Position numbers and translations under genes: made by a program. 17,006 nucleotides of DNA from an uncultured Eubacteriales bacterium (GTDB taxonomy: Bacteria; Bacillota; Clostridia; Oscillospirales; CAG-272), in assembly GCA_949286815.1 (NCBI GenBank), contig CASEEB010000348.1, forward strand, positions 1-17,006. The letters are read 5' to 3'. Shown piece after piece: positions 6,946 to 14,312 of this stretch. Each line of letters starts with the position of its first letter. Within the stretch, counting starts at the first letter, position 1. A model generated the notes under the pieces. It was given only the letters and a program-made list of their open reading frames with translations, was not told the DNA's origin and made no database searches.

Positions 6946-8100
6946 ATGAACAACATTTTGTTAATGAATAAAATTGCGGCTGTCGGCACGGATAAGCTTG
7001 ACCGCAATATGTACAATGTGGGAGACAATGTCAGCGCACCGGACGGAATTATGGTCAGATCGGCGGCAATGCACGACATGGAATTCAATCCTGAGCTTAA
7101 GGCAATAGCCCGCGCGGGAGCCGGAGTGAACAATATTCCGCTTGAACGCTGCACAGACGCGGGAATAGTGGTCTTCAACACTCCCGGAGCGAACGCGAAC
7201 GGCGTCAAAGAGCTTGTTCTGTGCGCGCTTATACTTGCCTCAAGAAACGTTGTAGGCGGAATAGAATGGGTCAAGACACTTTCCGACGATGTGGCAAAAG
7301 CGGTCGAAAAGGGAAAGAGCAAATTTGCCGGCACCGAGATAAAGGGTAAAACGCTCGGTATAATAGGTCTCGGCGCTATCGGCGGAATGGTTGCCAATAC
7401 CGCCGTACACCTCGGCATGGATGTTGTGGGCTGTGACCCGTACCTTTCGGTTGAAGGCGCGTGGAATATCAACCACCACATCAAAAAGGCAGCTACATAC
7501 GAAAATATATATGCGGTTTCCGATTATATCACGCTTCATGTTCCAGCGACACCCCAGACCAAAGGAATGATAAATAAAGAAACAATCGCCCAGATGAAAG
7601 ACGGCGTTAAAATCCTTAACTTCTCACGGGCAGACCTTGTGGTAATTGACGATCTCAAAGAGGCGCTGGCGTCCGGAAAGGTTTCCGCATATGTGACCGA
7701 TTTCCCCTCCGAGGAAATTATAAATGTTCCCGGTATAATTGCCATTCCTCATCTCGGCGCTTCTACCGAGGAATCCGAGGATAACTGCGCCGTAATGGCA
7801 GCTCTTGAACTTAAGGACTATCTTGAAAACGGCAATATCAGGAACAGCGTCAACTTCCCGGCGCTTGTTATGCCTCGCAGCGGAGACCACCGCATCTGTG
7901 TTTTGCACAAAAATATTCCTACAATGCTTTCACAGATAACCGCTCTTTTGTCGGAAAACAATATCAATATTGAAAATATGACAAATAAGTCGCGCGGAGA
8001 CGTCGCCTATACGGTTACCGATATCGCGGGAGATATCGGCAAGGTTTCGGTAGATAAAATCAAAAACATTGAAGGTATTATAAGAGTCAGAGTAATTTAA
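6946..8100 (+). CDS. serA: D-3-phosphoglycerate dehydrogenase, short form with C-terminal ACT domain
   Basis: Catalyses NAD-dependent oxidation of 3-phosphoglycerate to 3-phosphohydroxypyruvate, the first step of serine synthesis. The 384 residues fit the short clostridial type. The Rossmann fingerprint GLGAIG lies at 141-146, followed by an acidic Asp164. The catalytic Arg228 (NFSRADLV), a Glu in the DFPSEE segment near 252-257 and His269 (PHLGAST) are in place. Residues from about 316 (HRICVLHKNIPTMLSQITALL) form an ACT domain, the usual serine-sensing module, so feedback inhibition is likely though not proven. I chose ATG 6946 because GAGGAG (6933-6938) precedes it by seven bases; ATG 6931 overlaps that ribosome binding site. 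No terminator was found after the stop. Unlike E. coli serA, it sits beside serC. Confidence 0.95.
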   Translation: MNNILLMNKIAAVGTDKLDRNMYNVGDNVSAPDGIMVRSAAMHDMEFNPELKAIARAGAGVNNIPLERCTDAGIVVFNTPGANANGVKELVLCALILASRNVVGGIEWVKTLSDDVAKAVEKGKSKFAGTEIKGKTLGIIGLGAIGGMVANTAVHLGMDVVGCDPYLSVEGAWNINHHIKKAATYENIYAVSDYITLHVPATPQTKGMINKETIAQMKDGVKILNFSRADLVVIDDLKEALASGKVSAYVTDFPSEEIINVPGIIAIPHLGASTEESEDNCAVMAALELKDYLENGNIRNSVNFPALVMPRSGDHRICVLHKNIPTMLSQITALLSENNINIENMTNKSRGDVAYTVTDIAGDIGKVSVDKIKNIEGIIRVRVI

Positions 8101-8236
8101 TTAAATTCAGAAAATCGTTTTGAATATTTACCCGTATTTATAACATATTTTCTGCTGATATGCAAGGATTATTTACATTAATTTAATACAGCGAAAAAAC
8201 AGCCAAACGAATATTAATTTTGGGGACAATAATTCA

Positions 8237-9235
8237 ATGAAGAAAATTAACATTTCGGTTAACCCTTATCTTGAGTTGATTAACAGCGTTCTCCTTACAA
8301 GCAGATATAATGAAATTACCGCGCCGTTCATCGGATACGGTCTGATGAACGACGCGGAAAATGAATATACGTATGCTATAAAATCGTTTTTTGCCGAATA
8401 TAAAAATCACAAAGTATATCAGACAGTTGAGAATATGATACAGTACGGATTTATTTTTTCCCGTCCCGTAGAAGTCGCGTTATCGTTGGCAGACAACGAA
8501 GATTTCACAGTACAATATACTTTGTCTCCGTTATGTATCAAATATTGCGGCGGTATAGATAAAATAAAAGAGCTTATCGCGTTACTGAAAGAACTTGCTG
8601 TTGAAAGCGATTACTTTCAATTTTACAATAAAAACAAAGCATTTTATAATGTCTATATAGAAAAAGCAAATGAAACCGTAAATGCCTTCAATTTCCCGGA
8701 CATCCTTGAAAATGAATTCGGAGAAGAACAAAATTCATATAACTATATCATTTCCGCACTGATGAAGGGAAATTTCGGCGTTCATTTTGTCAACGACAAA
8801 ACTCAAAAAGCGGACTTGTTTTCGGTTTTTACGACCGATTCACTGAGTATGTCCTGCGGCATTTTACTTCATGAGTTTTCGCACCCATTCATAAACCCGC
8901 TGACCGAAAAGCACATCAACCTTGTACACAAATACGATGACGCTTATGACAAGCTCGCAAAATCCAGATTGCCGGATTTCCGGTCCGGCTATGGGGATTT
9001 TGAAGAATGTGTCAATGAGCACTTGGTCAGAGCCATGACGATACACCTTCTGCAAAAGTGCGGGCTTACCGATCTGTCTGACGAACTTAAGAAAATAGAT
9101 TTGGACTGCGGATACAGATATATTCCAAAGATACTTGAAAAATATAAAGAATACGACAGCAAACGAAATATATATCCCGATTTTGACAGCTTTTATCCCA
9201 AACTGATTGAGGTATTTTCAGAAAATATTGATTAA
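8237..9235 (+). CDS. DUF4932-like putative zinc metallopeptidase
   Basis: A 332-residue protein with no signal peptide or membrane helix visible, so probably cytoplasmic. The zincin motif HEFSH is at 212-216, followed by PFINPL. A downstream glutamate in NEHLVRAMTIHLL (Glu261) could be the third zinc ligand, as in gluzincins. The N-terminal layout (tyrosine-rich helices, segment AIKSFFAEYKNHK at 47-59, then a helical PVEVALSL region) agrees with what I recall of DUF4932, whose members lack a settled function. That family call is from memory and was not searched. Proteolytic activity is inference from the motif. The ribosome binding site is weak (GGGGA near 8222). No promoter was recognised in the 136-base gap after serA, so read-through from serCA is possible. 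A shared terminator follows. Confidence 0.7.
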   Translation: MKKINISVNPYLELINSVLLTSRYNEITAPFIGYGLMNDAENEYTYAIKSFFAEYKNHKVYQTVENMIQYGFIFSRPVEVALSLADNEDFTVQYTLSPLCIKYCGGIDKIKELIALLKELAVESDYFQFYNKNKAFYNVYIEKANETVNAFNFPDILENEFGEEQNSYNYIISALMKGNFGVHFVNDKTQKADLFSVFTTDSLSMSCGILLHEFSHPFINPLTEKHINLVHKYDDAYDKLAKSRLPDFRSGYGDFEECVNEHLVRAMTIHLLQKCGLTDLSDELKKIDLDCGYRYIPKILEKYKEYDSKRNIYPDFDSFYPKLIEVFSENID

Positions 9236-9373
9236 GCGAAATTTCACGTCTGAAATTTCAAGACGTCAATAAAAACGCGACCGAACAAATTAAACAAACC
9301 ATAAAAAGTCTGTATGACTTAAAAAGGGCTGAATCAATTTCAGAAAACATTTTCGTTATGCAGTTACCCTATA

Positions 9374-9412
9374 AAAACACCCGCTATCTTTAATCGACAG
9401 CGGGTGTTTTTT
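9374..9412. terminator. Bidirectional terminator between the DUF4932-like gene and an ABC exporter
   Basis: AAAACACCCGCT (9374-9385) pairs perfectly with AGCGGGTGTTTT (9399-9410). A-runs and T-runs on both sides make it functional in both directions. It lies between convergent genes. Confidence 0.9.
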
Positions 9413-9491
9413 CATTTACAACAAATGAGCAAAATTCAATTTGACTTAAACCTTTATTCTCACTTGCCGAAAAACAATACTGATTTGAAAA

Positions 9492-11363
9492 TTAAAAGCT
9501 TCTCTGCCGTAAAATCTGTCCGTCTTCATATTTTTTTGCCTGGGTGGTGAAAAGAAGATAATATTTTCCTTTCAGTGCCATCAGTTCTTTATGCGTGCCT
9601 TGTTCCGCCACTCCCCCGTTTTCAAGCACAACTATTTTATCCGAGGATACGGCGCTTGAAAGTCGGTGGGAAACGAAAATTGTAGTTTTGCCTCCCGAAA
9701 GCTGTGTGAACTGATTGTAAATTTCGTTTTCAGCCATCGGATCAAGCGCGGCTGTAGGTTCGTCGAGAATGAGAATGTCGCTTTTGCCGTAAAATGAGCG
9801 TGCTATCGCCACCTTTTGCCACTGACCTCCCGAAAGGTCTGTACCGTCTTTTTCAAATGCCCTTGTAAGCGGCGTATTGAGTTTTTCGGGAAGTTTTTCG
9901 ATAAAATCAGTGGCATCCGCACATTTGGCAGCCGCATAAGCCATATCTTCATTGTATTCGCTTTTTACGTCACCGAAATGAATGTTTTCCCCTACGCTGT
10001 AGGCGTATTTTCCGAAATCCTGAAAAATTATTCCGTACATCGGGTAAAGGTCATCCAACGAATATTGTTTTATGTCGATGTCGTCGAGCAGTATACAGCC
10101 CTCAGTAGGGTCGTACAGGCGTGTCATAAGCTTAATAAGCGTGGTTTTCCCCGCTCCGTTCAGCCCCACAAGCGTTATATTTTCACCCGGCTCAAAAACA
10201 AGATTGATATGTTTTAAAACATAAACATCACTGCCGGGATATTTAAACGAGACGTCTTTGAATTCTATCCTGTGACCGACGTTTCTCCGGGGAGGGGGAC
10301 AAGGCAACTTCGGACTTGTTATGTGGGGTTCTTCATTGAGAAACGCAATAAGATTGTCTATAAACAGGGTTCCTTCGTAAATTGTGGCAGAGGTGTTGAT
10401 GAGAGTATTGATTTCATTGGCGAGAGTTGTAAGCGCTGAGGTATACAGCGTGAAATCACCGATAAGAAAATCTCCCGTAAGGACGTTGCCGATTATATAT
10501 ACATAACACGCGAAGTTTACCGCGGATGAGCAAATCAGAAAAATCGACTGCCATATGTTCTCACGTATTATCAGTTTTTTTAGCCCGTTGAAATACCGGA
10601 GAAAAGACGCCTTGAAGCTTTTGATAAAAGTATCCGCGAGTCCGAAAATACGCACCTCTTTGGCAATATCCCGGTTCACCGCGCGCTCGGCATAGTAATT
10701 CATCTCACGGCGGTACTTGCTTTTGTTTCTCACATACTCTGCATTTTTTCTTCGGTAGATAAAATTGATTATCGCGGACGGCACGGTTACCACCGCAATG
10801 GCGAGAGCCGCGAGCGGCAGAGCGGAAGCCAGTATTGTCAGGTATGATATCATTGATATGAGCGTGGATATTACAGTGAATGTGTTGTTAAGTATAGTTA
10901 CCGGACGTGTACCCGCTTCTCGGTTCGCGTTTTCCAACTTTTCGTAAAATTCGGGCGTGTCGTATGAGGACAGGTCAATTTCCTTGGATTTTTCCATTAT
11001 TTTAAGCTTAACGGTTTTTACGACCTGCTCGCCCGTAATCCGTGAGGTATAGTTCGAGAGTCTTGTAGTCAGTCGGTTAAGTATCTGAAACAGGAACATG
11101 AATATAGTCAGCTTAAGCAGACCACTATCGTATATGTTTGGAATTTCCACCCCCTGAGAGGCGTCAATCGCTATATTTTGCAACGAATTTATAAGTGATT
11201 GTGAAATCAAAGAGGAAATAACGGGAACCGCCCCCTGTATCACCGCGATTAATATCATTATAAATAAAATAAAAGGATTCGTGATAAATACCAAACGGAA
11301 TGAATAAAAAAATCTGTAAAAAAACGCGGAAATACCTTTGAATATTGACTTTATTTTGCTCAT
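9492..11363 (-). CDS. ABC exporter half-transporter (membrane domain plus ATPase)
   Basis: An intact 623-residue inner-membrane exporter subunit with six hydrophobic helices in the first ~330 residues and an ATPase domain after about 365. Walker A GLNGAGKTT 400-408, Q-loop Gln448 in FQDFGKYAYSVGENI, signature LSGGQ 510-514, Walker B DILILDEP 529-536, H-loop His567. The FQDFxKY variant of the Q-loop is shared with the exporter at 12462. There is no N-terminal C39 peptidase domain, so it would not trim a leader peptide itself. It could act as a homodimer or with another half; the frameshifted exporter at 1488 is on the same strand but 6 kb away. AAAGGAAGG lies just upstream of the ATG. The substrate is unknown; peptides or lipids are common for this subfamily. 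Confidence 0.9.
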   Translation of the reverse strand: MSKIKSIFKGISAFFYRFFYSFRLVFITNPFILFIMILIAVIQGAVPVISSLISQSLINSLQNIAIDASQGVEIPNIYDSGLLKLTIFMFLFQILNRLTTRLSNYTSRITGEQVVKTVKLKIMEKSKEIDLSSYDTPEFYEKLENANREAGTRPVTILNNTFTVISTLISMISYLTILASALPLAALAIAVVTVPSAIINFIYRRKNAEYVRNKSKYRREMNYYAERAVNRDIAKEVRIFGLADTFIKSFKASFLRYFNGLKKLIIRENIWQSIFLICSSAVNFACYVYIIGNVLTGDFLIGDFTLYTSALTTLANEINTLINTSATIYEGTLFIDNLIAFLNEEPHITSPKLPCPPPRRNVGHRIEFKDVSFKYPGSDVYVLKHINLVFEPGENITLVGLNGAGKTTLIKLMTRLYDPTEGCILLDDIDIKQYSLDDLYPMYGIIFQDFGKYAYSVGENIHFGDVKSEYNEDMAYAAAKCADATDFIEKLPEKLNTPLTRAFEKDGTDLSGGQWQKVAIARSFYGKSDILILDEPTAALDPMAENEIYNQFTQLSGGKTTIFVSHRLSSAVSSDKIVVLENGGVAEQGTHKELMALKGKYYLLFTTQAKKYEDGQILRQRSF

Positions 11364-11393
11364 TTAGCCTTCCTTTCATGTGAGGGACGGATA

Positions 11394-11423
11394 ATTTTAA
11401 TCAAAATTTATAAAATCACTCAA
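11394..11423 (-). promoter_or_regulatory. Candidate promoter of the minus-strand ABC exporter
   Basis: On the minus strand TTGAGT (11423-11418) and TAAAAT (11399-11394) are separated by 18 bases. They place the start of transcription about 25 bases before the ATG at 11363. The match is imperfect but is the best in this AT-rich stretch. Confidence 0.35.
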
Positions 11424-11491
11424 AATTGAAAATTAATTGCGACAAATAAAATCCTCTCTCATGTTATTTTATATTAATTTTATCAAAAAAA

Positions 11492-11520
11492 TCGGCAAAA
11501 ATATATCTATCTGTTATAAT
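11492..11520 (+). promoter_or_regulatory. Candidate extended -10 promoter in the gene-poor region
   Basis: TGT-TATAAT ends at 11520, with TCGGCA (4 of 6 matches) 17 bases upstream. No intact gene follows on this strand until 12462, so it may be left over from a lost gene or may drive an untranslated transcript. Confidence 0.3.
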
Positions 11521-11567
11521 GTATTGTAAAAATTTATTGTTGATGTCAGTTTGTCAGCATCGAGTAC

Positions 11568-11669
11568 TTACTTTCCTGTGACAACTTTATGTGGTACACT
11601 AAAGTATCCTTGATCAGTATGTCTCTCGGATTCGTTAGATTCCAATCCCCTTTCGACTACTCGGCTCCT
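11568..11669 (-). other. Unassigned short open stretch, possible gene fragment
   Basis: Minus-strand frame of 33 codons between stops, richer in G and C than its surroundings. It encodes, for example, RVVERGLESNESERHTDQGY. There is no start codon or ribosome binding site. It reads more like protein or intron-derived sequence than random AT-rich spacer, but I do not recognise it. Confidence 0.2.
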
Positions 11670-11801
11670 TTATTTTATCATATTCTCTTCATTTTGTATG
11701 TGTTGTTTTCATTATTCTTGTGATTAACCAAAATGACAATCTGTCCCGTTCGGAATCTGAAAATTAAAATTTAATAAAATCATGTAAGCATCGAGGAATC
11801 G

Positions 11802-11849
11802 ATGAAAGTCGCAACATTCCATAAACCGCATGAGATACAGGTTGTATAG
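11802..11849 (+). pseudogene. Possible decayed N-terminus of a zinc-type alcohol dehydrogenase
   Basis: GAGGAA at 11793-11798 precedes ATG 11802. The frame reads MKVATFHKPHEIQVV and then stops. That string resembles the first beta strand of medium-chain (zinc) dehydrogenases, which often begin MKAAVF..PxDIRVEDV. Nothing downstream continues the homology. With only 15 residues the identification is weak. Confidence 0.25.
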
Positions 11850-12095
11850 TTTATTTACAAAAAGCGTTTGCTTTTAATCGGCGGTATTTCCTCAATTTTT
11901 GAGGTTTATCGCTTTGATTGTGTGAGAAAATCTAAAAATGGTCTATCGGAATAAACATCCGATTGTGGTGTGATATCAAACATAAAAATAGATATTATTA
12001 ATTTGATCGCAGGAGAGATTTTGTATAATATGAACAATATCCAATTCTTTTTATTGTGCATGCACACAAACTTTATGAATATAAAAGTATATATA

Positions 12096-12124
12096 TTGAT
12101 AAAATATCACAAACATGTTATAAT
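12096..12124 (+). promoter_or_regulatory. Extended -10 promoter upstream of the radical-SAM remnant and ABC pair
   Basis: TTGATA (12096-12101) and TATAAT (12119-12124) are 17 bases apart, with TG one base before the -10. Transcription would begin near 12131 and run through the SPASM remnant into the ABC pair, leaving a leader of about 330 bases. This is the best candidate for the operon promoter. Confidence 0.6.
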
Positions 12125-12199
12125 ATATCTATGAATTGTGATGTTAATGAACTTAGGTACATAATGATAATAACATAAATATATTTTCACGGTCACTAA

Positions 12200-12340
12200 A
12201 GCGATTTGTCTGAATGTGTCGGTTGTAAGTATGAACCTATATGTGAACGTTGTCCCGGCATGGCTTTGCTAGAGGGAAAGGGGTTGTTTTCCTGCGATCC
12301 GTTAGCAAAATGTGTTGCAGAAGTAAGAATGCAGGATTGA
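12200..12340 (+). pseudogene. C-terminal remnant of a radical SAM/SPASM peptide-maturase-like protein
   Basis: The frame from 12200 to the TGA at 12338 encodes about 46 residues. It reads ECVGCKYEPICERCPG, then MALLEGKGLFSC, DPLAKC and a basic helical tail. The CxxC-x5-CxxC spacing followed by two further cysteines is the auxiliary iron-sulfur cluster signature of SPASM domains at the C-terminus of radical SAM enzymes, including maturases of ribosomal peptides. A TAA (12197-12199) lies directly upstream in frame. No CxxxCxxC radical-SAM core, start codon or ribosome binding site was found before it, so about 90% of a normal gene is missing. The cysteines being intact suggests a recent loss. 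It lies about 120 bases before the ABC pair on the same strand, the usual maturase-exporter order in such loci. Independent function seems unlikely. Confidence 0.7.
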
Positions 12341-12384
12341 AATTTGTACTAATGTAATCAATTTTTTCTTGGCGTATAAGTTAT

Positions 12385-12413
12385 TTACCGGGTAATTAGT
12401 CTGCAACCGGTTG
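12385..12413 (+). promoter_or_regulatory. Two palindromes upstream of the ABC pair, possible operators
   Basis: TTACC-G-GGTAA (12385-12395) and the perfect palindrome CAACCGGTTG (12404-12413) have centres about 18-19 bases apart, close to two helical turns. They lie about 50 bases before the ABC start. A dimeric regulator could bind them; no regulator gene is present in the window. Confidence 0.3.
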
Positions 12414-12461
12414 ATTTCCTTGTTCCAAATCTGCGTTTACAAGAATTGTAATGAGGTTGTT

Positions 12462-14312
12462 ATGATCAAAATTATTCGAGCGGTCAGAGATGTTCTGACA
12501 AGTATTCATCAGGGCAATCGGTGGCTGATTGCTCTGTGCGGTCTTGTTGCCGCTGTTTCCGGCGTGGCTGCGTCATTATTTGTGTGGACGAACGCTAAAG
12601 TTTTGGATTTGGGTATTGCTGTTGCGCAGAACAGAATGACTTTCGACGCTTACACTGTATATCTGGGGTTATTCTGTATTTGCATTTTGCTACCACAGCT
12701 AGCCAATATTCTACTGCAAAGTTATATCGAGCCTGCAAGTGCGCTGATTCTTCGCACGTCATTCAAAGGCAAAATGCTGCAAAAGCTGAAAAGGATGCGA
12801 TATGAGCATTTTGAATCTGACGAATCTTTGGAGGTCATCGACAAAGCGTATTCCAGAGCAGAAGAGGCAGCCCTGCATATTTTCCCCAACTACTTTTTCC
12901 GTCTTATTTCCTCTCTGTTGGCCGCAGTGGGCACGCTGTACATCTTTGCCGAGGTTCGCTGGTGGCTGCTACCCGCTATACTGCTACCCTTTTTTCTGGA
13001 CACTTGGCTTTCTGCCAAAAATCGCTTCAACATCTATGACGAGATGGAGGGCTACTGGGAAGAGGAGCACCGTTATACAGTGTTGGGCGAAATGCTTAAA
13101 ACGAGGGAGTATGTGCGTGAAAACAGCCTGTATGGAGCCACAGACTATCTAATTAAAACCTATCGTGAACGTATGAATACACGCAACCGAAAGTTTGAAC
13201 ACTTCTATTTCAAAAATCTAAGGCATCATTTCTGGCAACAAAATGTTGCGAGGCTTTCTCAGATTTTCAATGCCCTGCTACTTTTGCTGATTTATCTGCA
13301 AGGCGGCATGGAGATGGGACAGCTGGTTTCCATGACACTGGCGGTGTTTACCACCCTTGGAGCCTCGTTAGATGGGGTTGGTAGCGTCTTTAAAAGCATG
13401 GCTTATCAGGTTAAGTTTTATGAATATTATGACCGCTATTTTGCACTGAGCGAGGACGAGTGCGGCAAAGTCAACGATGTACCAAAACACGCATCAATCG
13501 AGTTTCGCGATGTGAGTTTTGCCTATCCCGGCAGCGACAGACAAGTGCTTTCTCATCTGTCGTTTTGTATCAAAGCGGGCGAACGGGTTGCTATTGTCGG
13601 TAAAAACGGCGAGGGAAAAACGACATTGATTAAGTTGCTGTTGGGCTTGTATCAGCCTGATGAGGGCGAGATCCGCATAGGAGGTCTCCCTTTGGCAGCC
13701 TATTCCCGAACTGCTAAAGAAAAACTTTTTGCTCCGGTGTTTCAGGATTTTGTAAAATACGATATTACTTTGCAAGAGAATGTCGGAGTGGGAAATATAG
13801 TGGACTTGCAGGATCCGGAAAGTATTGCGGTTGCAATGCACAAGGCCAAGGTGGACGATCTGGTGGCAAAGTTGCCCAATGGTATGAATACACTTTTAGG
13901 ACGCAATTTTGCAGGCAGTGTAGATCTGTCCGGAGGAGAGTGGCAGCGTGTCGCGATTGCACGAGCCTTTATGGGGAATAAGCCGGTAATGATTTTGGAT
14001 GAGCCGACAAGTCAACTGGATCCCATGGCAGAAAGCGAGATTTATTCTGATTTTGCCGCCATGGTGAAAGGCAAAACAGCCATTTTTATTACCCACCGAC
14101 TGGGCGCGACCACTATTACGGATCGTATCCTTGTGTTAGAGCATGGAACAATCACTCAGTCAGGTACACATACTGATCTTTTGCAGCAATCCGGGCTTTA
14201 CAAACAGATGTTTGAAGCGCAGAAGCAATGGTATACACAAAGAACAACACCCGCCGATCACAAGACGGCCGCCTCAGAGGGCGAGAATAGAGAGCGTACA
14301 GCAGATGAATGA
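12462..14312 (+). CDS. ABC half-exporter, first subunit of a probable heterodimer
   Basis: A 616-residue membrane exporter subunit: helices over roughly 20-320, ATPase domain from about 345. Walker A GKNGEGKT 380-387, Q-loop Gln428 in FQDFVKYDITLQEN, signature LSGGE 489-493, Walker B PVMILDEP 508-515, H-loop His545. All catalytic residues are present, so this half should hydrolyse ATP; the last Gly/Gln of the signature is Glu here. The start is ATG 12462, preceded by GAGG with a 5-base gap; an in-frame TTG at 12411 lies in the palindrome region. The stop overlaps the start of the next gene by 8 bases, arguing for coupled translation and a 1:1 heterodimer. There is no peptidase domain. Codon choice looks less AT-rich and different from the left half of the window, compatible with acquired DNA. 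The substrate is unknown; the SPASM remnant upstream suggests a modified peptide. Confidence 0.9.
   Translation: MIKIIRAVRDVLTSIHQGNRWLIALCGLVAAVSGVAASLFVWTNAKVLDLGIAVAQNRMTFDAYTVYLGLFCICILLPQLANILLQSYIEPASALILRTSFKGKMLQKLKRMRYEHFESDESLEVIDKAYSRAEEAALHIFPNYFFRLISSLLAAVGTLYIFAEVRWWLLPAILLPFFLDTWLSAKNRFNIYDEMEGYWEEEHRYTVLGEMLKTREYVRENSLYGATDYLIKTYRERMNTRNRKFEHFYFKNLRHHFWQQNVARLSQIFNALLLLLIYLQGGMEMGQLVSMTLAVFTTLGASLDGVGSVFKSMAYQVKFYEYYDRYFALSEDECGKVNDVPKHASIEFRDVSFAYPGSDRQVLSHLSFCIKAGERVAIVGKNGEGKTTLIKLLLGLYQPDEGEIRIGGLPLAAYSRTAKEKLFAPVFQDFVKYDITLQENVGVGNIVDLQDPESIAVAMHKAKVDDLVAKLPNGMNTLLGRNFAGSVDLSGGEWQRVAIARAFMGNKPVMILDEPTSQLDPMAESEIYSDFAAMVKGKTAIFITHRLGATTITDRILVLEHGTITQSGTHTDLLQQSGLYKQMFEAQKQWYTQRTTPADHKTAASEGENRERTADE

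Noticed and set aside
6795..7484. 229-codon open frame on the minus strand opposite serA
   Set aside because: It lies antisense to a firmly identified gene, has a low-complexity Ser/Pro/Thr-rich composition and shows no domain features; it is a shadow frame.
9238..9266. Direct repeat GAAATTTCA and small ACGTCT/AGACGT hairpin
   Set aside because: It is a short, isolated repeat in an AT-rich gap; chance is sufficient, and the real terminator lies further on at 9374.
12030..12134. 34-codon ORF (starting MNNIQFF) as a possible precursor peptide for the SPASM remnant
   Set aside because: The purine tract is about 14 bases from the ATG, the product is AT-driven sequence without leader or core features, and a promoter overlaps it.
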